Source: Pogonophryne albipinna
Taxonomy: Eukaryota > Chordata > Actinopteri > Perciformes > Artedidraconidae
Direction of reading: 5' to 3'
Length of the DNA: 64,000 nucleotides
Assembly: GCA_028583405.1 (NCBI GenBank)
Contig: CM053249.1
Coordinates: forward strand, 35,664,628-35,728,627
The position numbers and the translations under genes were made by a program. Shown here in pieces: positions 29,938-40,651 of the stretch; position 1 is the first letter of the stretch; each line of letters begins with the position of its first letter. The notes under the pieces are model-generated. The model was not told the DNA's origin, searched no databases, and saw only the letters and a program-made list of their open reading frames with translations.

Positions 29938-31285
29938 CCAATCCAATCCATTTGATTTCTATAGCACATTTAAAAACAACAGAGTTGAACAAAGTGCTGT
30001 ACATCAACAATTAACTGTATAAAAACATAGACAGGACATGAAACAAATGTAAAACAGGAGACAATGAAACCAGATCAGAATCCACAGACTGAGAAACTCT
30101 CCTACATGACGTAAAAACAATACAAAACACTAGTAAGATAAAAACCCAAATGTAAAAGCACAAGTGTCACCTGGTCTGTAAAAGACAGGGGAAATAAGTG
30201 GGTTTTTAAACGAGATTTAAAAACAGGCAGAGTTGGAGCAAGTCTAACCTGGAGGGGTAATTCGTTCCATAACTTTGGAGCTGCAACAGCAAAGGCTCTG
30301 TCTCCTCGCTGCTTTAACCTCGATTTCGGGACGACCAGAAGGAGTCTGCCAGCAGACCTCAGTGACCGTGTGGGTGTGTATGGTTTTAAAAGATCTGCCA
30401 GGTACGGTGGGGCTAAACCGGTTAGGGCTTTGTATGCGAACAGTAACATTTTAAATTGGATTCTAAAACTGACAGCCAATGTAAAGAGGCGAGTACAGGC
30501 GTAATATGTTCACGTCTGCCGGTCCTTGTAAGGAGGCCTGCAGCAGCATTCTGGACCAGCTGTAGGCGTGACAGGGAAGCCTTGGTTACTCCAATGTACA
30601 GAGCATTGCAGTAATCCACTTTAGTGGATATAAAACAATGTATTACTTTCTCAAAGTCATTAAAAGAAAGGAAAGGCTTGACCTTTGCTAAAAGTCTTAG
30701 CTGAAAGAAACTGGATTTTACCTCAGAATTAATCTGTTTGTCTATAGTTTAAAATCACGGTCAATCCGTACACCCAGGTTTGTGACAATGGGTTTCACAT
30801 ATGGGACAAGAGAATCCAGCACAGGCGGGGCATTGGGGCCACCACTGGGTCCAAATATTATCACCTCGGTTTTATTTTCATTGCATTTTTAAAAGTTCAA
30901 GGCCATCCAGGCTCTGATGTCCTGCAGACAGTCAGACAGACGTTGCTGAGGGTTTGGGTCATTTATTTTCAGGGGCATGTAGATTTGCGAGTGATCTGCA
31001 TAAAAATGAAATGAGACACCATATTTTTTAATGATAGCGCTCAGGAGGAGCAGGTACAGGGAAAATAAAATCGGCCCAAGAATGGAGCCTTGGGGTACCC
31101 CGTATGGGAGAGGAGCAGAGGAGGAAGTAAATTCATTAAGATTTACATTAAAACTTCTTTCAGACAGATACGACTTAAACCAGTCTAGAGCAGTAACACT
31201 GATTCCCACAAAATGCTGCAGGCGGGAAATGAGAATGTGATCTACAGTGTCAAAGGCAGTATATATATACAATTTCAGAATCAAA
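29938..31285 (-). pseudogene. L2/CR1-like LINE remnant (reverse transcriptase to 3' end)
   Basis: Three minus-strand frames give successive parts of one non-LTR reverse transcriptase. 31284-30889 carries DTVDHILISRL, the GVPQGSILGPILFSLY motif and a FYADHSQIY form of the FADD box, in which the second catalytic Asp is His. 30619-30422 carries MDYCNALYIGV and QNAAAGLLT. 30479-30102 carries the typical C-terminal blocks FKMLLFAYKALTGLAPPYL, LVVPKSRLKQRGDRAF and APKLWNELP. The three are in different frames, so there are at least two frameshifts. The 3' end is at about 29938, with a CCAATCCAATCC tail of the ATCCA type. The 5' end is truncated at about 31285. The endonuclease is absent. Confidence 0.85.
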
Positions 31286-32329
31286 CAAGTATGAGAGCAC
31301 TCTCATAATAACGTAACACTATCAGAGACTGGATATATTTTTGGTTTTATTTACAATTATTAAAAGTAAGCAAGGAAACCAAACCAACTGAGACCCGTCT
31401 GTCCGCCGCATCTACGCACACACATGCAGCTGTAAAACACACACCTACACACTGTACCACACACACCTACACCAGTGGCGAACCTTGTCTATCACAACTG
31501 GATCTTCTGTAGACACACACACACCCTCCGCCGCCGCGGCTGTTTGTAAATCTACTAAACTATGCATACCAATAAATATTGTCATTTAGGCCTGTTATAT
31601 ATATTACTGAGTGATATATATTATACACACTGCTCTGCTTTTTGCACGGACCTCAGCAGCTGTTCTCACTGTAAACATCGCGTTGCGATTAAAGCAGTTA
31701 ATAAAATATAAAAAGTAGCCCAATATCCAGGGGATGCATGCAGAGCTGTCATTGGTTGATATAAGTCCGGCCGTGCGTCACGACTTTTTTAAACATCACT
31801 GTTGCCAGAAATACATCCGCGGAGGAGCCATCAGTGTATCCTCGGTTATAGCTCCTCACTGTAAGCCCCAATAAGTAAACTTAACTCAAAAAAATTAGGG
31901 CAACTGATTGCCTTAAGTATTTTAAGTTAATTAACTCAAAACTTACATTTTTCAAAAACTTAAACATGTGGAGTAAATGCTACATGTACTTATTAATTAC
32001 AGTAACATTAAAATGGCTTATTAAGTCAACTTGACCTTTCAGATGTTGTTGTAGGGAGCCTCTGGAGCAGAAATGAAAGAGTTTTCATATTTTTTACGTT
32101 TTGGTAAGTTTTTAGGGAAATGTTGTAATATTGCAATGTTGGGCTTAGGTGGGAGCAGCATTCCTGTATTTCTACTCACATTGTCTGAATAAATATATTG
32201 AACAACTAAGGGTTGATTTGCAGGATTGATTTCTTACTTAGCCCTATATCAGTATAGCATGAATAATAATCACACATCAGTCATGTTTGTTATGAATAGT
32301 CATTTATTAAATATGAATATGGTAGTCCA
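31286..32329. other. Non-coding, repeat-like DNA
   Basis: 31860-32050 contains a CACTGTAAGCCCCAATAAGT AAACTTAACTC-type segment rich in ACTTAA words that resembles a short dispersed fish element I recall only vaguely. No coding content. Confidence 0.4.
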
Positions 32330-33069
32330 AAAAACTGTTTCTGCATCAGAAAAGCACAGACGGACGTCACACTTGGTGCATTAGGTGTTTGTGTACCCTT
32401 TACTGCAGTGTCTACAGTGTCCTCTCTTTGTCTTCACTGGAAAATGTGCCATTAGGTCCTTCTGTACATCCAGTGGAGGTTGTGATGTCTTGGATGGGGC
32501 CCCGTCTGGTGGACTGCCATCACCTGAGGATGGTCTCTTCTGAGCAATCAACAGGCTCCTTGATGTCACCGTCGCTGCTGGGCTCCCATTGCCTGAAGAT
32601 GGTCGTCCTCTCTTTGGTGCTCAAAAATACATTAGGATACAAGTCAAAACTATTACAGTGAAATATAAAAAAATATTACAAACGGCAAAAAGCAGACATG
32701 CATTCTTACCAGGATGAGAGAGGGTGCTAGATCTGCCTGAAACTGTCTCCTGTTCAGGATCTCCTGCTTTGGCATCTTTAGAGCTCTGCAGTCCCGCTTG
32801 TAGAGGAGTCAGGGGTTGATCACAGCAAGGATGATGGTGTGCCAGAAGATGTACACGTACCAGCATCGGGACTTCATGGGGAACTTATATTTTCTACAGG
32901 CACATTTTACCGGCGTATTTTTCATTATGATTCTACTTGTGATAGTCGGACATGACAACCTGTGCAGCCCATATATTGATTCCATCCGATAGCTGAATAC
33001 AAAACAAAACGTCTGCCTGCTCTCCACAATGATCAATAACAGCGAACGGATGGTCAAAGTAAGGAACAA
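32330..33069 (-). pseudogene. piggyBac transposase, C-terminal remnant
   Basis: The minus-strand segment PMKSRCWYVYIFWHTIILAV at about 32880-32818 matches the conserved block near the end of the piggyBac catalytic domain. The following part continues in a shifted frame (32807 to about 32713). A probable intron follows: its donor is GTAAGAATG near 32710 and its acceptor lies just before 32615. The next block (32612-32381) contains a short internal duplication, RPSSGNGSP/RPSSGDGSP, and the first half of the cysteine-rich C-terminal domain (HCRHCSKGYTNT). One in-frame stop follows, and then CTKCDVRLCF, the second half of that cross-brace zinc finger, still in frame. Frameshift, stop and missing N-terminal catalytic region make this dead. 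It lies about 1.7 kb from the nearest TTAA element (34756). Confidence 0.68.
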
Positions 33070-34751
33070 ATAAACAGAATCACACGAAGCCTGGTTAGTG
33101 TTGCCTGACTTTATAAAGTGTGTTTTTTTTACAAGTGTGTGGTTGCGTTCTAGTCACTTTGCTCAGCGCTACTGCTTGTTACAACTTTTATTTGCCGTAC
33201 TCGCCTTTAACTGTTAGCTCAGGTTAATCTCGCCCCCCTCCGACGTAAGCGTGACGTATGCAGTTCTTGCTTCTAGACCGACAATTTTTTGGTGCCTGAA
33301 ACTAACCGGATTCCGGAGCTTAGAGCCGGCTCCGTTGCGGTGTAATGGGAAAAAACTGTGCTTTTCAGGCTCTAGCTCCGAACTGGCCCTGGAACCACGT
33401 TGGTGTGAAAGCCCCAAGAGAGAAGAGGAAAGAGGCTGTGTGAATTACTTTACATTGGATAAGGGTGGATAGCCCCCATTGTTCTGTGTATCAAAATTAA
33501 AGACAGCCCACACACCTATCAATCATCAAACCGTGGGGTCTTATTTCATTACGTGTTGATTTCTATCAACACGTAATGTTGTATCCATGGATGTATAAAG
33601 AGAAGTTCTTCCGCAAAATTATTCTCCGTCGGGACTTCCTGCAACAACACCATGCTGTTATTGTGATTCTGATTGGCCAGAAGACATTACTAAAGATGTT
33701 TTATTGAGAAGACGATCACTACGTGACAAAAGTGGCTACTGAAATCAATCTTACTAGCTGCTGTCTGTGCAATTTACTCGGTTGGCGGACTTTTTTTTGT
33801 TTACTTTAAAAATGTTCATGGTGGGGCTAAGCCATTTATTGGTATGGCTGTAGCCTACCCCAGCCATACACTGGGTGTAGTGCATAAATTAGTCCAAACA
33901 TTACCAGGAATGCATCTGCAAGTCTGGGGAGGCTGATCACAATGTCATTTTAAATGACAACAGAGATGGTCACCGGCTGGTATTGCACTTGACTTGTGCC
34001 ATTGTCACTGATGACTATAAGGAGGGCCACTGCAACATCTCCAAGCTCTGGTTCGGACTCTTCCTAAATGAATGAAAGAGAGATAATAATCACAAACTAT
34101 TCCATTGAGTCTACAAATATCAGAGTTTAATTATTTTGTCAAACCTATTTTTATGATTGTTTCAATTATAGTCTTTAATTTATTTTACAAATCATCTCTC
34201 CTGTTCAATTTAGTAGGCTACTGCAGGTCCAGCGCCAAGTATATCCTAGTCATTAACTAGAAGATTCTACAAACAATTATTTATTTATTTAGGTCAGATA
34301 GCAAGGCAAGGGATAAGTTAGTTGTAAAAGTAGTACACGGTACCTTATTATATTGAAAAAGCAAAACCACACAAGTCTCACAAATTTGAAATTAAAAGAG
34401 AGAAGTGTGTGGTTTTCTCATTGATATTTTATTGTATTCTAAAATGGAGATACTGTGACCAAATCTAATTTCCCCCGGGATAAATAAAGCATTTAAAATA
34501 AAGCTGTTTTGCACAAGTGAAATGGGGACGATTTGAGCTTAAAGTAGAGAGAGTTTAGTAAAACATTTGCCAGATGTTGTTGAGCTCAATATAACTATCT
34601 CCTGCCACTCAGGTTCATCATGAGCTCCGCTGTAGAACACAAATCTTCTGTTGTTCACCTTTTCATTCAAAATAACTCGCAAAAAACAGTTCTAACTAAA
34701 ATAGGAACTTACAAAATTGAGGATAAGGAAGTCATGGTGTAATTAATTGTA
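33070..34751. other. Non-coding DNA, no element recognised
   Basis: No protein-like frame seen. 33220-33480 is GC-richer and looks repeat-derived (GGTGTAATGGGAAAAAACTG). A 12-bp hairpin lies at 33548-33577. Confidence 0.35.
33548..33577. repeat. Perfect 12-bp hairpin
   Basis: ATTACGTGTTGA, loop TTTCTA, TCAACACGTAAT. Both arms are exact complements. No T-run or other sign of a terminator. It may be an element junction. Confidence 0.9.
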
Positions 34752-34755
34752 TTAA

Positions 34756-35876
34756 CCTGTTAAGCCCTGAGCCTGTTTTTCAGGTCTCAGGCTCGAAAAT
34801 GACATTCCCAGAACAATTGACTATAACTTCACTTCTAAAAGGGTTAAATTAATAATGTTTTTTCTCAAAGCAATGATAAACCTGTGAGTTGGATGAAGAA
34901 AAGTCAGAATCAATATAGCATTTTTTTATTTTAAAGTAAATTCAGATTGAACATAGTAACAAAAAAATAATGATAGTGTCCGTCCAAAAAAATAAACATT
35001 ACTTATAGTGAAAACCACCCTTGAATGATGGGATAGTAGAATAAAAGCTTTAGGAATCCAAACTATAACATATAATAGGTATCAAGATTGATGCAAAACA
35101 AGTGACATTTGACCTTTTTAGAGAGATTTAGCAACAAAAAAAACACTTCAGGGGTCATTTGGGTGCATTTTCCATATCTATGGCCCCCCTCGGTCGATTT
35201 TGATGATTCACACCTCTTCTTTTTTTTTTAGAGCCAATAGAATCGAGGGGAAGTTCCTAAAAATCCATCTCAACATTACCCATTGGTGAATGAGTGATGC
35301 GTAGCCAGAATGCCCAAAACCAGAAGCTGTCATACACTCTGGTAGCTCTCATAGCAACTATATATGAAAACTCCGTTATTGACATAAATATGAAGATGGA
35401 TTATCAGTAATCATTTCAGACACATTGGATTAACCTGTGGATTAACCTTCAGCAGCGTTTTTATCGTTTTAATGCCATTGAACACAACTTTTGATCAGAA
35501 CAACAGCATAGGTCAGACAATGTCCCGTTTTTGCTCCGTAAAGCTCTGTGTTGTAATGTCTGTGTTTGCTTCCCCTGTCGCGAGTTCTGATCGCTCAGTG
35601 ATCATACTTATACCCCTAGAATCTGTGGAATCTCAGTTTGCTAATCAATGTCTTGTTTGTTCAGATCCGATATGCAATAAGGGTATTTATACCTATACAC
35701 CTTCTGTGCTAAGTGTGTTAGCATTTTTTCGCTCAGGGCTAATTTATACGCTTCTGGTGAGACTTGTGTTTTGTTTCGGTAAAGATTTTTCATATCGTCA
35801 GTTAGCTGAGTTTCTTCCCGTTAAGTGGGTATGACACATTAATAGGTTTTTAAATGTTAAGAAGCCCCGGGCGGGG
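34756..35876 (+). mobile_element. TTAA-flanked piggyBac-like element, copy B, right end lost
   Basis: Starts with CCTGTTAAGCCCTGAGCC right after TTAA (34752-34755). Its body is collinear with copy A (inverted) and with most of copy C: GTGAGTTGGATGAAG, TTCAGATTGAACATAGTA, CCAATAGAATCGAGG and GTCAGTTAGCTGAGTTTCTT occur in the same order. The right side stops in AGAAGCCCCGGGCGGGG without the terminal inverted repeat or TTAA. A 120-codon frame at 35472-35834 has no recognisable motif and is probably chance. Confidence 0.68.
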
Positions 35877-36284
35877 AAGAATTTTCTAAATAGAACTCCA
35901 GATCGACTTTTTTTCTTACAGTTATATTTTGATATTTATTTATTTTCATTGAGTTATAAAAAATGTCTTTCAGCCACTTGATTCCTTCGGGTGTTGGTCA
36001 TGCGCAGGAACATTGGCAATATCTTTTGACTGCAACTCTTGGAGATATGTTTCTAAGTTGTTCATATTTTAGTTAGAACTATGTTTTAGAGAGTTGTTTT
36101 GTCAACAGACACATTTATAGCTGAAAAACAGGTGTTCTACACCAAATAATCAGACGAGATACCAGTGAACCCAAGTGTCAGGAGATAAAACATATCCAAT
36201 AAATGTTTTACTTAACTTCAGTATCGCTTCGAACAAAAAAACGATTAAATTAATTAGTATTAGGGTGAAGGAAAACAAACCAAA
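35877..36284. other. Non-coding DNA between repeats
   Basis: Nothing recognised. Confidence 0.35.
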
Positions 36285-36482
36285 CATTACATTTCACTTG
36301 TTAGATGCTTTTATCCAAAGCGACTTATATACGTTCAGTACTGTGAACAATCCCCACAGGAGCAATTTGGGGTGAAGTGTCTTGCCCAGGGACACAACGA
36401 CATGCTGACTGCAGTGGGACTGGAACTTGCAACCCCCTGATTCGAAGTTCAGCGCACTTTCCACTGAGCCATAGCCTCCCTC
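36285..36482 (-). repeat. tRNA-derived SINE
   Basis: Read on the minus strand it starts with a tRNA-like head carrying an A-box-like TGGCTCAGTGG and a B-box-like GTTCCAGTCC. A body follows containing GTGTCCCTGGGCAAGACACT and a tail CTTTGGATAAAAGCATCTAA. This arrangement, and that body and tail, are characteristic of tRNA-derived SINEs widespread in teleosts. The internal A and B boxes are the RNA polymerase III promoter. Family name not assigned. Confidence 0.75.
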
Positions 36483-36791
36483 TGCAAATGACACAAACTA
36501 TATGGATGGATAGACCGAACAAGGATAAGTGCAAACACATTTGTATTTTAATGAACTATTCACTTCATATAGAGTGGTACTGTTAATGAATTAAGGAGAC
36601 TCACTGTGCAGGTTCGGAAAAATCCAGAGGTGTCCTCTTGCAGATACACAGGAAGGGCATGGATAACGGTGGTACGCCTGGTGTTGATGTCATGTAATTC
36701 CTATAACGGTAAAAATATAAGCGTACAAACTGAACAAACCTGCCAATCCAAACAGAACATATATCTACAGATAACCTGTTCACATCTTTAA

Positions 36792-38812
36792 CCTCTTAAG
36801 CCCTGAGCCTGTTTTTCAGGTTTCAGGCTCGAAAATGCCACTAACACAACAAAGACTATATCTTCACTTCTAAAAGGGGTAAATTAATCATATTTTCTCT
36901 CAAAGCAAGGTTACATGTGTGAGTTGGATGTAGAAGTGTCAGAATCAATATAGATGTTTTTATTTTAAAGTAAATTCAGATGGAACATAGTAAAAACATG
37001 TAAATTCTAATGTCCGCCTAAAGAAAACCTATTACTTATAGTAAAAACCACCCTTGAATGATGGGTTAGTAGACTAAAAGCTTTAGGAATCCAAACTATA
37101 ACATATAAGAAGTACCCTGTATCAAGATTGATGCAAAACAAGTTAAATTTGACCTTTTTAGAGAGGTTTAGAAAAATAAAGTCCAGGCGGACTCACCTCT
37201 GGGTAATTTGGGAACCATCAGTTCCATTTGAACTTTTTCACTGTAAAAATAATTTTATTACTTTGAATTTTCACTATAGGTATTCATTCCATCCAAATAC
37301 AACTGTTGTGAAAAAAATAAAAAATAAAATATAAAAACATACTCTGTTATCCTCTTAGGCAAGGCAAGTTTATTTATATAGCACTTATAGGCCCCACGGA
37401 CCGAAATCGCGTCATTTGCAGGAAACAACGTCTAAGGAACCTTACTATTTAATAAACTATGAATATTTTATATCCATATAACGGGAAAAAACTCATTTAA
37501 CTGATCTTTTTCATTTATTTTTTCAAAAAAAACACAATGCTAACAGTGAGCATCTGAATTAGCCCCGAGCGAAAAATGCTAACCTATTACTGCACCGAAA
37601 ATCACTCCTAGCTCCCTTATTACTTATCCTAGCTGCACATCCAACACATCGTTTATGATCGTAAAGACACAGAATCTAACGGTGCCCACCTCAACACTGA
37701 AAGATACAAACTTGCGACGTTATCAACAAAAACGTACATCAAAACAAGTGGCGCTAGGTACTAGCATGCGCTAGGCTAATGGCTTACCTTCCTCTTTGCC
37801 TGGTCTAAACTGGTCTTCAATGGCATTAAAACGACAAAAACGATGATGTAGTTAATCCATAGGTTAATATCCAATGTGGCTGTGTCCCCTTTGAAATGTT
37901 CTGATAATCTATAAGCAATAAAACTGCAATTCCGTTATCTGCTGTCCGCTCTGTGCTCCGTGTGCTCCGTGTGCTCTGGGTTCTGCTGTAATGCCTGCTT
38001 GTTAGTAGTAAACAATAAATGAAGCCGCCTGCGTAAAATACTTAAACTGGCTGGCATTCTTTATACTTTACGCAGGACCATATCTCTGGAACCCATTGGT
38101 CGATTCGTGTGATTTACACCTTTTTCTTAACCATCAGAACCAATAGAATCGATGGGCAGTTCCCAAATCAACGTAAACATTACCATAGTGGACGTAATAG
38201 AGAAGCGAACAAAGCATATCTGAAAGTGCACGCCTGGACAGCAAAACTTTATACCCAGTATATTGCCATAAATATGATGAAGGATTATCAGTCAACATTT
38301 CTACGTGACACAAAGACATTGGATTAACCTTGAGCAGCGTTTTTATTCCGGTGAACACAACTTTTGATCACAAATCAAAAAAGGTAAGACGAAATTATTG
38401 TAATATTTTTTAAACCGGATGTTGTTTACTTTCTCTTTTCTGGCTGATAGCTCCGCAATTCGGGGGCGTACAGTGATGATATTACATGTGTGGAATCTGT
38501 GGAGTCTCAGCTTTAATCGGATATCTTGTTTGTGCAGTTAAGATAGTAATAAGGGCATTTCTACCGTGAGTGCTGTGCAAAATTCCGTTAGCATTAGTTA
38601 GCATTTTTTCTCTCCATGCTAATTCAAAGGCTTGGTATTACTCTTGTGTTTCTTTTAGCTAAAAATGGTTCACATTGTCAGTTAGCTGAGTTTCTTAGCG
38701 TTAAAAGGGTATGGAACATTAATAGTTTCATAAATGTTAAGAAGCCCTGAGACATAGTCTCATAAAAAAACGGTGGGGGGGTTCCACTGGGGGGACCCTC
38801 GGGCTTAAGAGG
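36792..38812 (+). mobile_element. TTAA-flanked piggyBac-like element, copy C, with inverted inner fragment
   Basis: Both ends are intact. CCTCTTAAGCCC follows TTAA (36788-36791) and GGGCTTAAGAGG precedes TTAA (38813-38816). The outer parts (36792 to about 37360 and about 38050-38812) run in the same direction as copy B. The inner part, about 37388-37995, runs the other way and corresponds to the left half of copy A (GGCCCCACGG..., TTTAATAAACTATGAATA, CCATAGGTTAATATCC). A LINE/SINE-tail-like CAAGTTTATTTATATAGCAC sits at the first inner junction. The 2-kb element is therefore a composite of one copy carrying an inverted half copy. Confidence 0.72.
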
Positions 38813-38816
38813 TTAA

Positions 38817-39450
38817 TGCAATCAGACAAATAGCAAAAACAAAGTGGGCTAATTGTAAAATTCAAAATATATATTTTTTAATCTGTCCAACGTTAGATGT
38901 TCCTTCAACCTTTGAATTGTATAATAATCTCTTTACCTGTTCATCGTGGATTTTTTAAATTTCAGCCAAAGCATCAGCTGTCTTCCCAGTTTTGGATGCC
39001 TTCTGTCTAAATATGGCCATCAGTCGAGGAAGATGGCGGTCAAAAGCAGCGTAGAATGTGTTCGGCAGGTTCTGGTTTGTAATCCTTTGGAACTCTGCAT
39101 ACACCTACATTTAAAAAAAGAGCAGAAGGACAATCGAGCAATATCAATTAGTCAGTTCAAAATATATCAAACTAGGTTAAAGTGGTATCCTCCTTACAAA
39201 TGTAATAGATCCTCCAAGTTTGACCAGTCAGCTCCTTCCCTGTGGCAAGAACGAGAACTTCACCTGGACAAGTTCTTTTCCAAAATGAACGGAATTTTTG
39301 TAATGGTGCACAACAACACACGTTTGTTTGGGATTCATATCCATACTTCTCCCGCTCTCTTGCTTCCAAACTAGTCTAACTACTTTGTTTGAGTATCACT
39401 TACTTTGCCAAGCAAACAGGTGTTTTTGTGCATCCTGCAAAAAGAAATGT
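38817..39450. other. Non-coding DNA
   Basis: Nothing firmly recognised. A 142-codon plus-strand frame at 38946-39374 has no recognisable motif and runs into the region antisense to the SAMD3-like frame. Confidence 0.3.
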
Positions 39451-40536
39451 TCAGCTCAAAGTGGTGGTGGTGTTTGCTGGTCCAGATCCACTGGAACTTT
39501 GAAGATCTATTACACTCCTATATACCAGCAAATAGCCACTATTGTTATCAATAAAGAAGGAAACAGGAAAAAGAGAGCTAATCCATATTCCCTCAGACTC
39601 CATTTTGAGAGCAGGCCAGAGGTCCATGAGCTTGTTCACTGGCGGGCATGTCCTCACTATGGTCTGTCGCCGCAGTGCAAATGTGGTCTGCATCATCTTT
39701 TTAATGAGGGGTAGGTTCTTCTCAGTCTTCTTGACTTCCTCAACAATTGTCTGCCTCAAGTGCTCAAGACTTGAGGGATCCTCTCCTTGGGGAAGGTTGG
39801 GTAGAAAGTTGACTTTGGCTCGCTTGGGTCTTTTAATGTTGGAGTGTGGAGGTTCACGGTCAGGATTGCTTCTACTTATTTTTCCAGCATTTACAATGAC
39901 CTTCTGACATCCAGCTTGTCTCATCATGTTCCTGTAATTGCCCATCTTAAACTTAATGCTGTTCTTCCACCCAGTCCGCAATCCTGCTTCTTTCAAGCAG
40001 GGATGTGTGGCCACAAGAGCCTCAGCTACCATTGCTATGTCGTTATCACTTGGGTAAGCCTTGAAGCCATATATTGTAGATGCAAGCTTTTCTAATATGT
40101 CATGCTTTAGGTCTCTTGTCAACTTTAAGTATTTGTCGTTCATCTCAAATTCAGTATTCCCTGCTCTAAGTTTCAGCTCAACATCGAATGAAAATGTGGG
40201 AACTAGAAAAGGACCTGGAGGCCATCTGCTTTGACGTTCTTCAGATGACACACTTGAAAGTGTTTCAGTTGATGCAAGAGAGCTGGAATCCTGTGCAAGT
40301 GAGATATGCAGAACAGCTTTTTGGGGCAACTCCTCAATGTCAATGACGGAAGTGAGTTTTCCATCAAAGTCTGGATCTTCCTATAGCAAACTGTAGTCAA
40401 GGTCTATTTCCAACTGTTCTTTTATAATATTAATCAGTCCATCAACAGAGGCTGGTCTTGCATTGAGTTTTAATTTTCTAACCTGGTCTGTCTCAACAAC
40501 ACGAAGGATCATGGGTTGTGGGGATTCAGCTGCCAT
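39451..40536 (-). pseudogene. SAMD3-like / PB1-like protein, single in-frame stop
   Basis: One minus-strand reading frame runs from an ATG at 40536 to a stop at 39451, about 361 codons, broken only by a TAG at 40383-40381. The N-terminal block (ILRVVETDQVRKLKLN ... EDPDFDGKLTSV) resembles a PB1-like domain. The middle block contains RWPPGPFLVPTFSFDVEL, LTRDLKHDILEKLASTIYGF and KMGNYRNMMRQAGC; the next has KRPKRAKVNFLPNLPQGEDP and MQTTFALRRQTIV. These are the hallmarks of the expanded teleost proteins that databases call SAMD3-like, whose function is not known to me. The sequence before the stop ends GCTATAG, which could also be a splice acceptor, so an intron explanation is possible. It starts 116 bp after the transposase-like frame on the same strand. 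It is either a mobile-element gene or a host-like gene carried by one. Confidence 0.68.
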
Positions 40537-40651
40537 TGTGCTAACGAAAAGAGACATTCAGGGTGTTAAAAGGTTATTAGTCAAATATACAGATTATGAA
40601 CTGCGCGATTACAAAGTAATAAATAAAGATACTACTCACCGTTGGCTGTCC

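Noticed and set aside
35472..35834. 120-aa frame inside piggyBac-like copy B
   Set aside because: The frame is not kept in the matching parts of copies A and C and shows no transposase motif.
36285..36482. Functional tRNA gene on the minus strand
   Set aside because: The A and B boxes are there, but the head does not form a full cloverleaf by eye and is followed by a SINE body and tail.
38946..39374. 142-aa plus-strand frame next to the SAMD3-like gene
   Set aside because: No motif recognised and no similarity to neighbouring families; likely chance or antisense.
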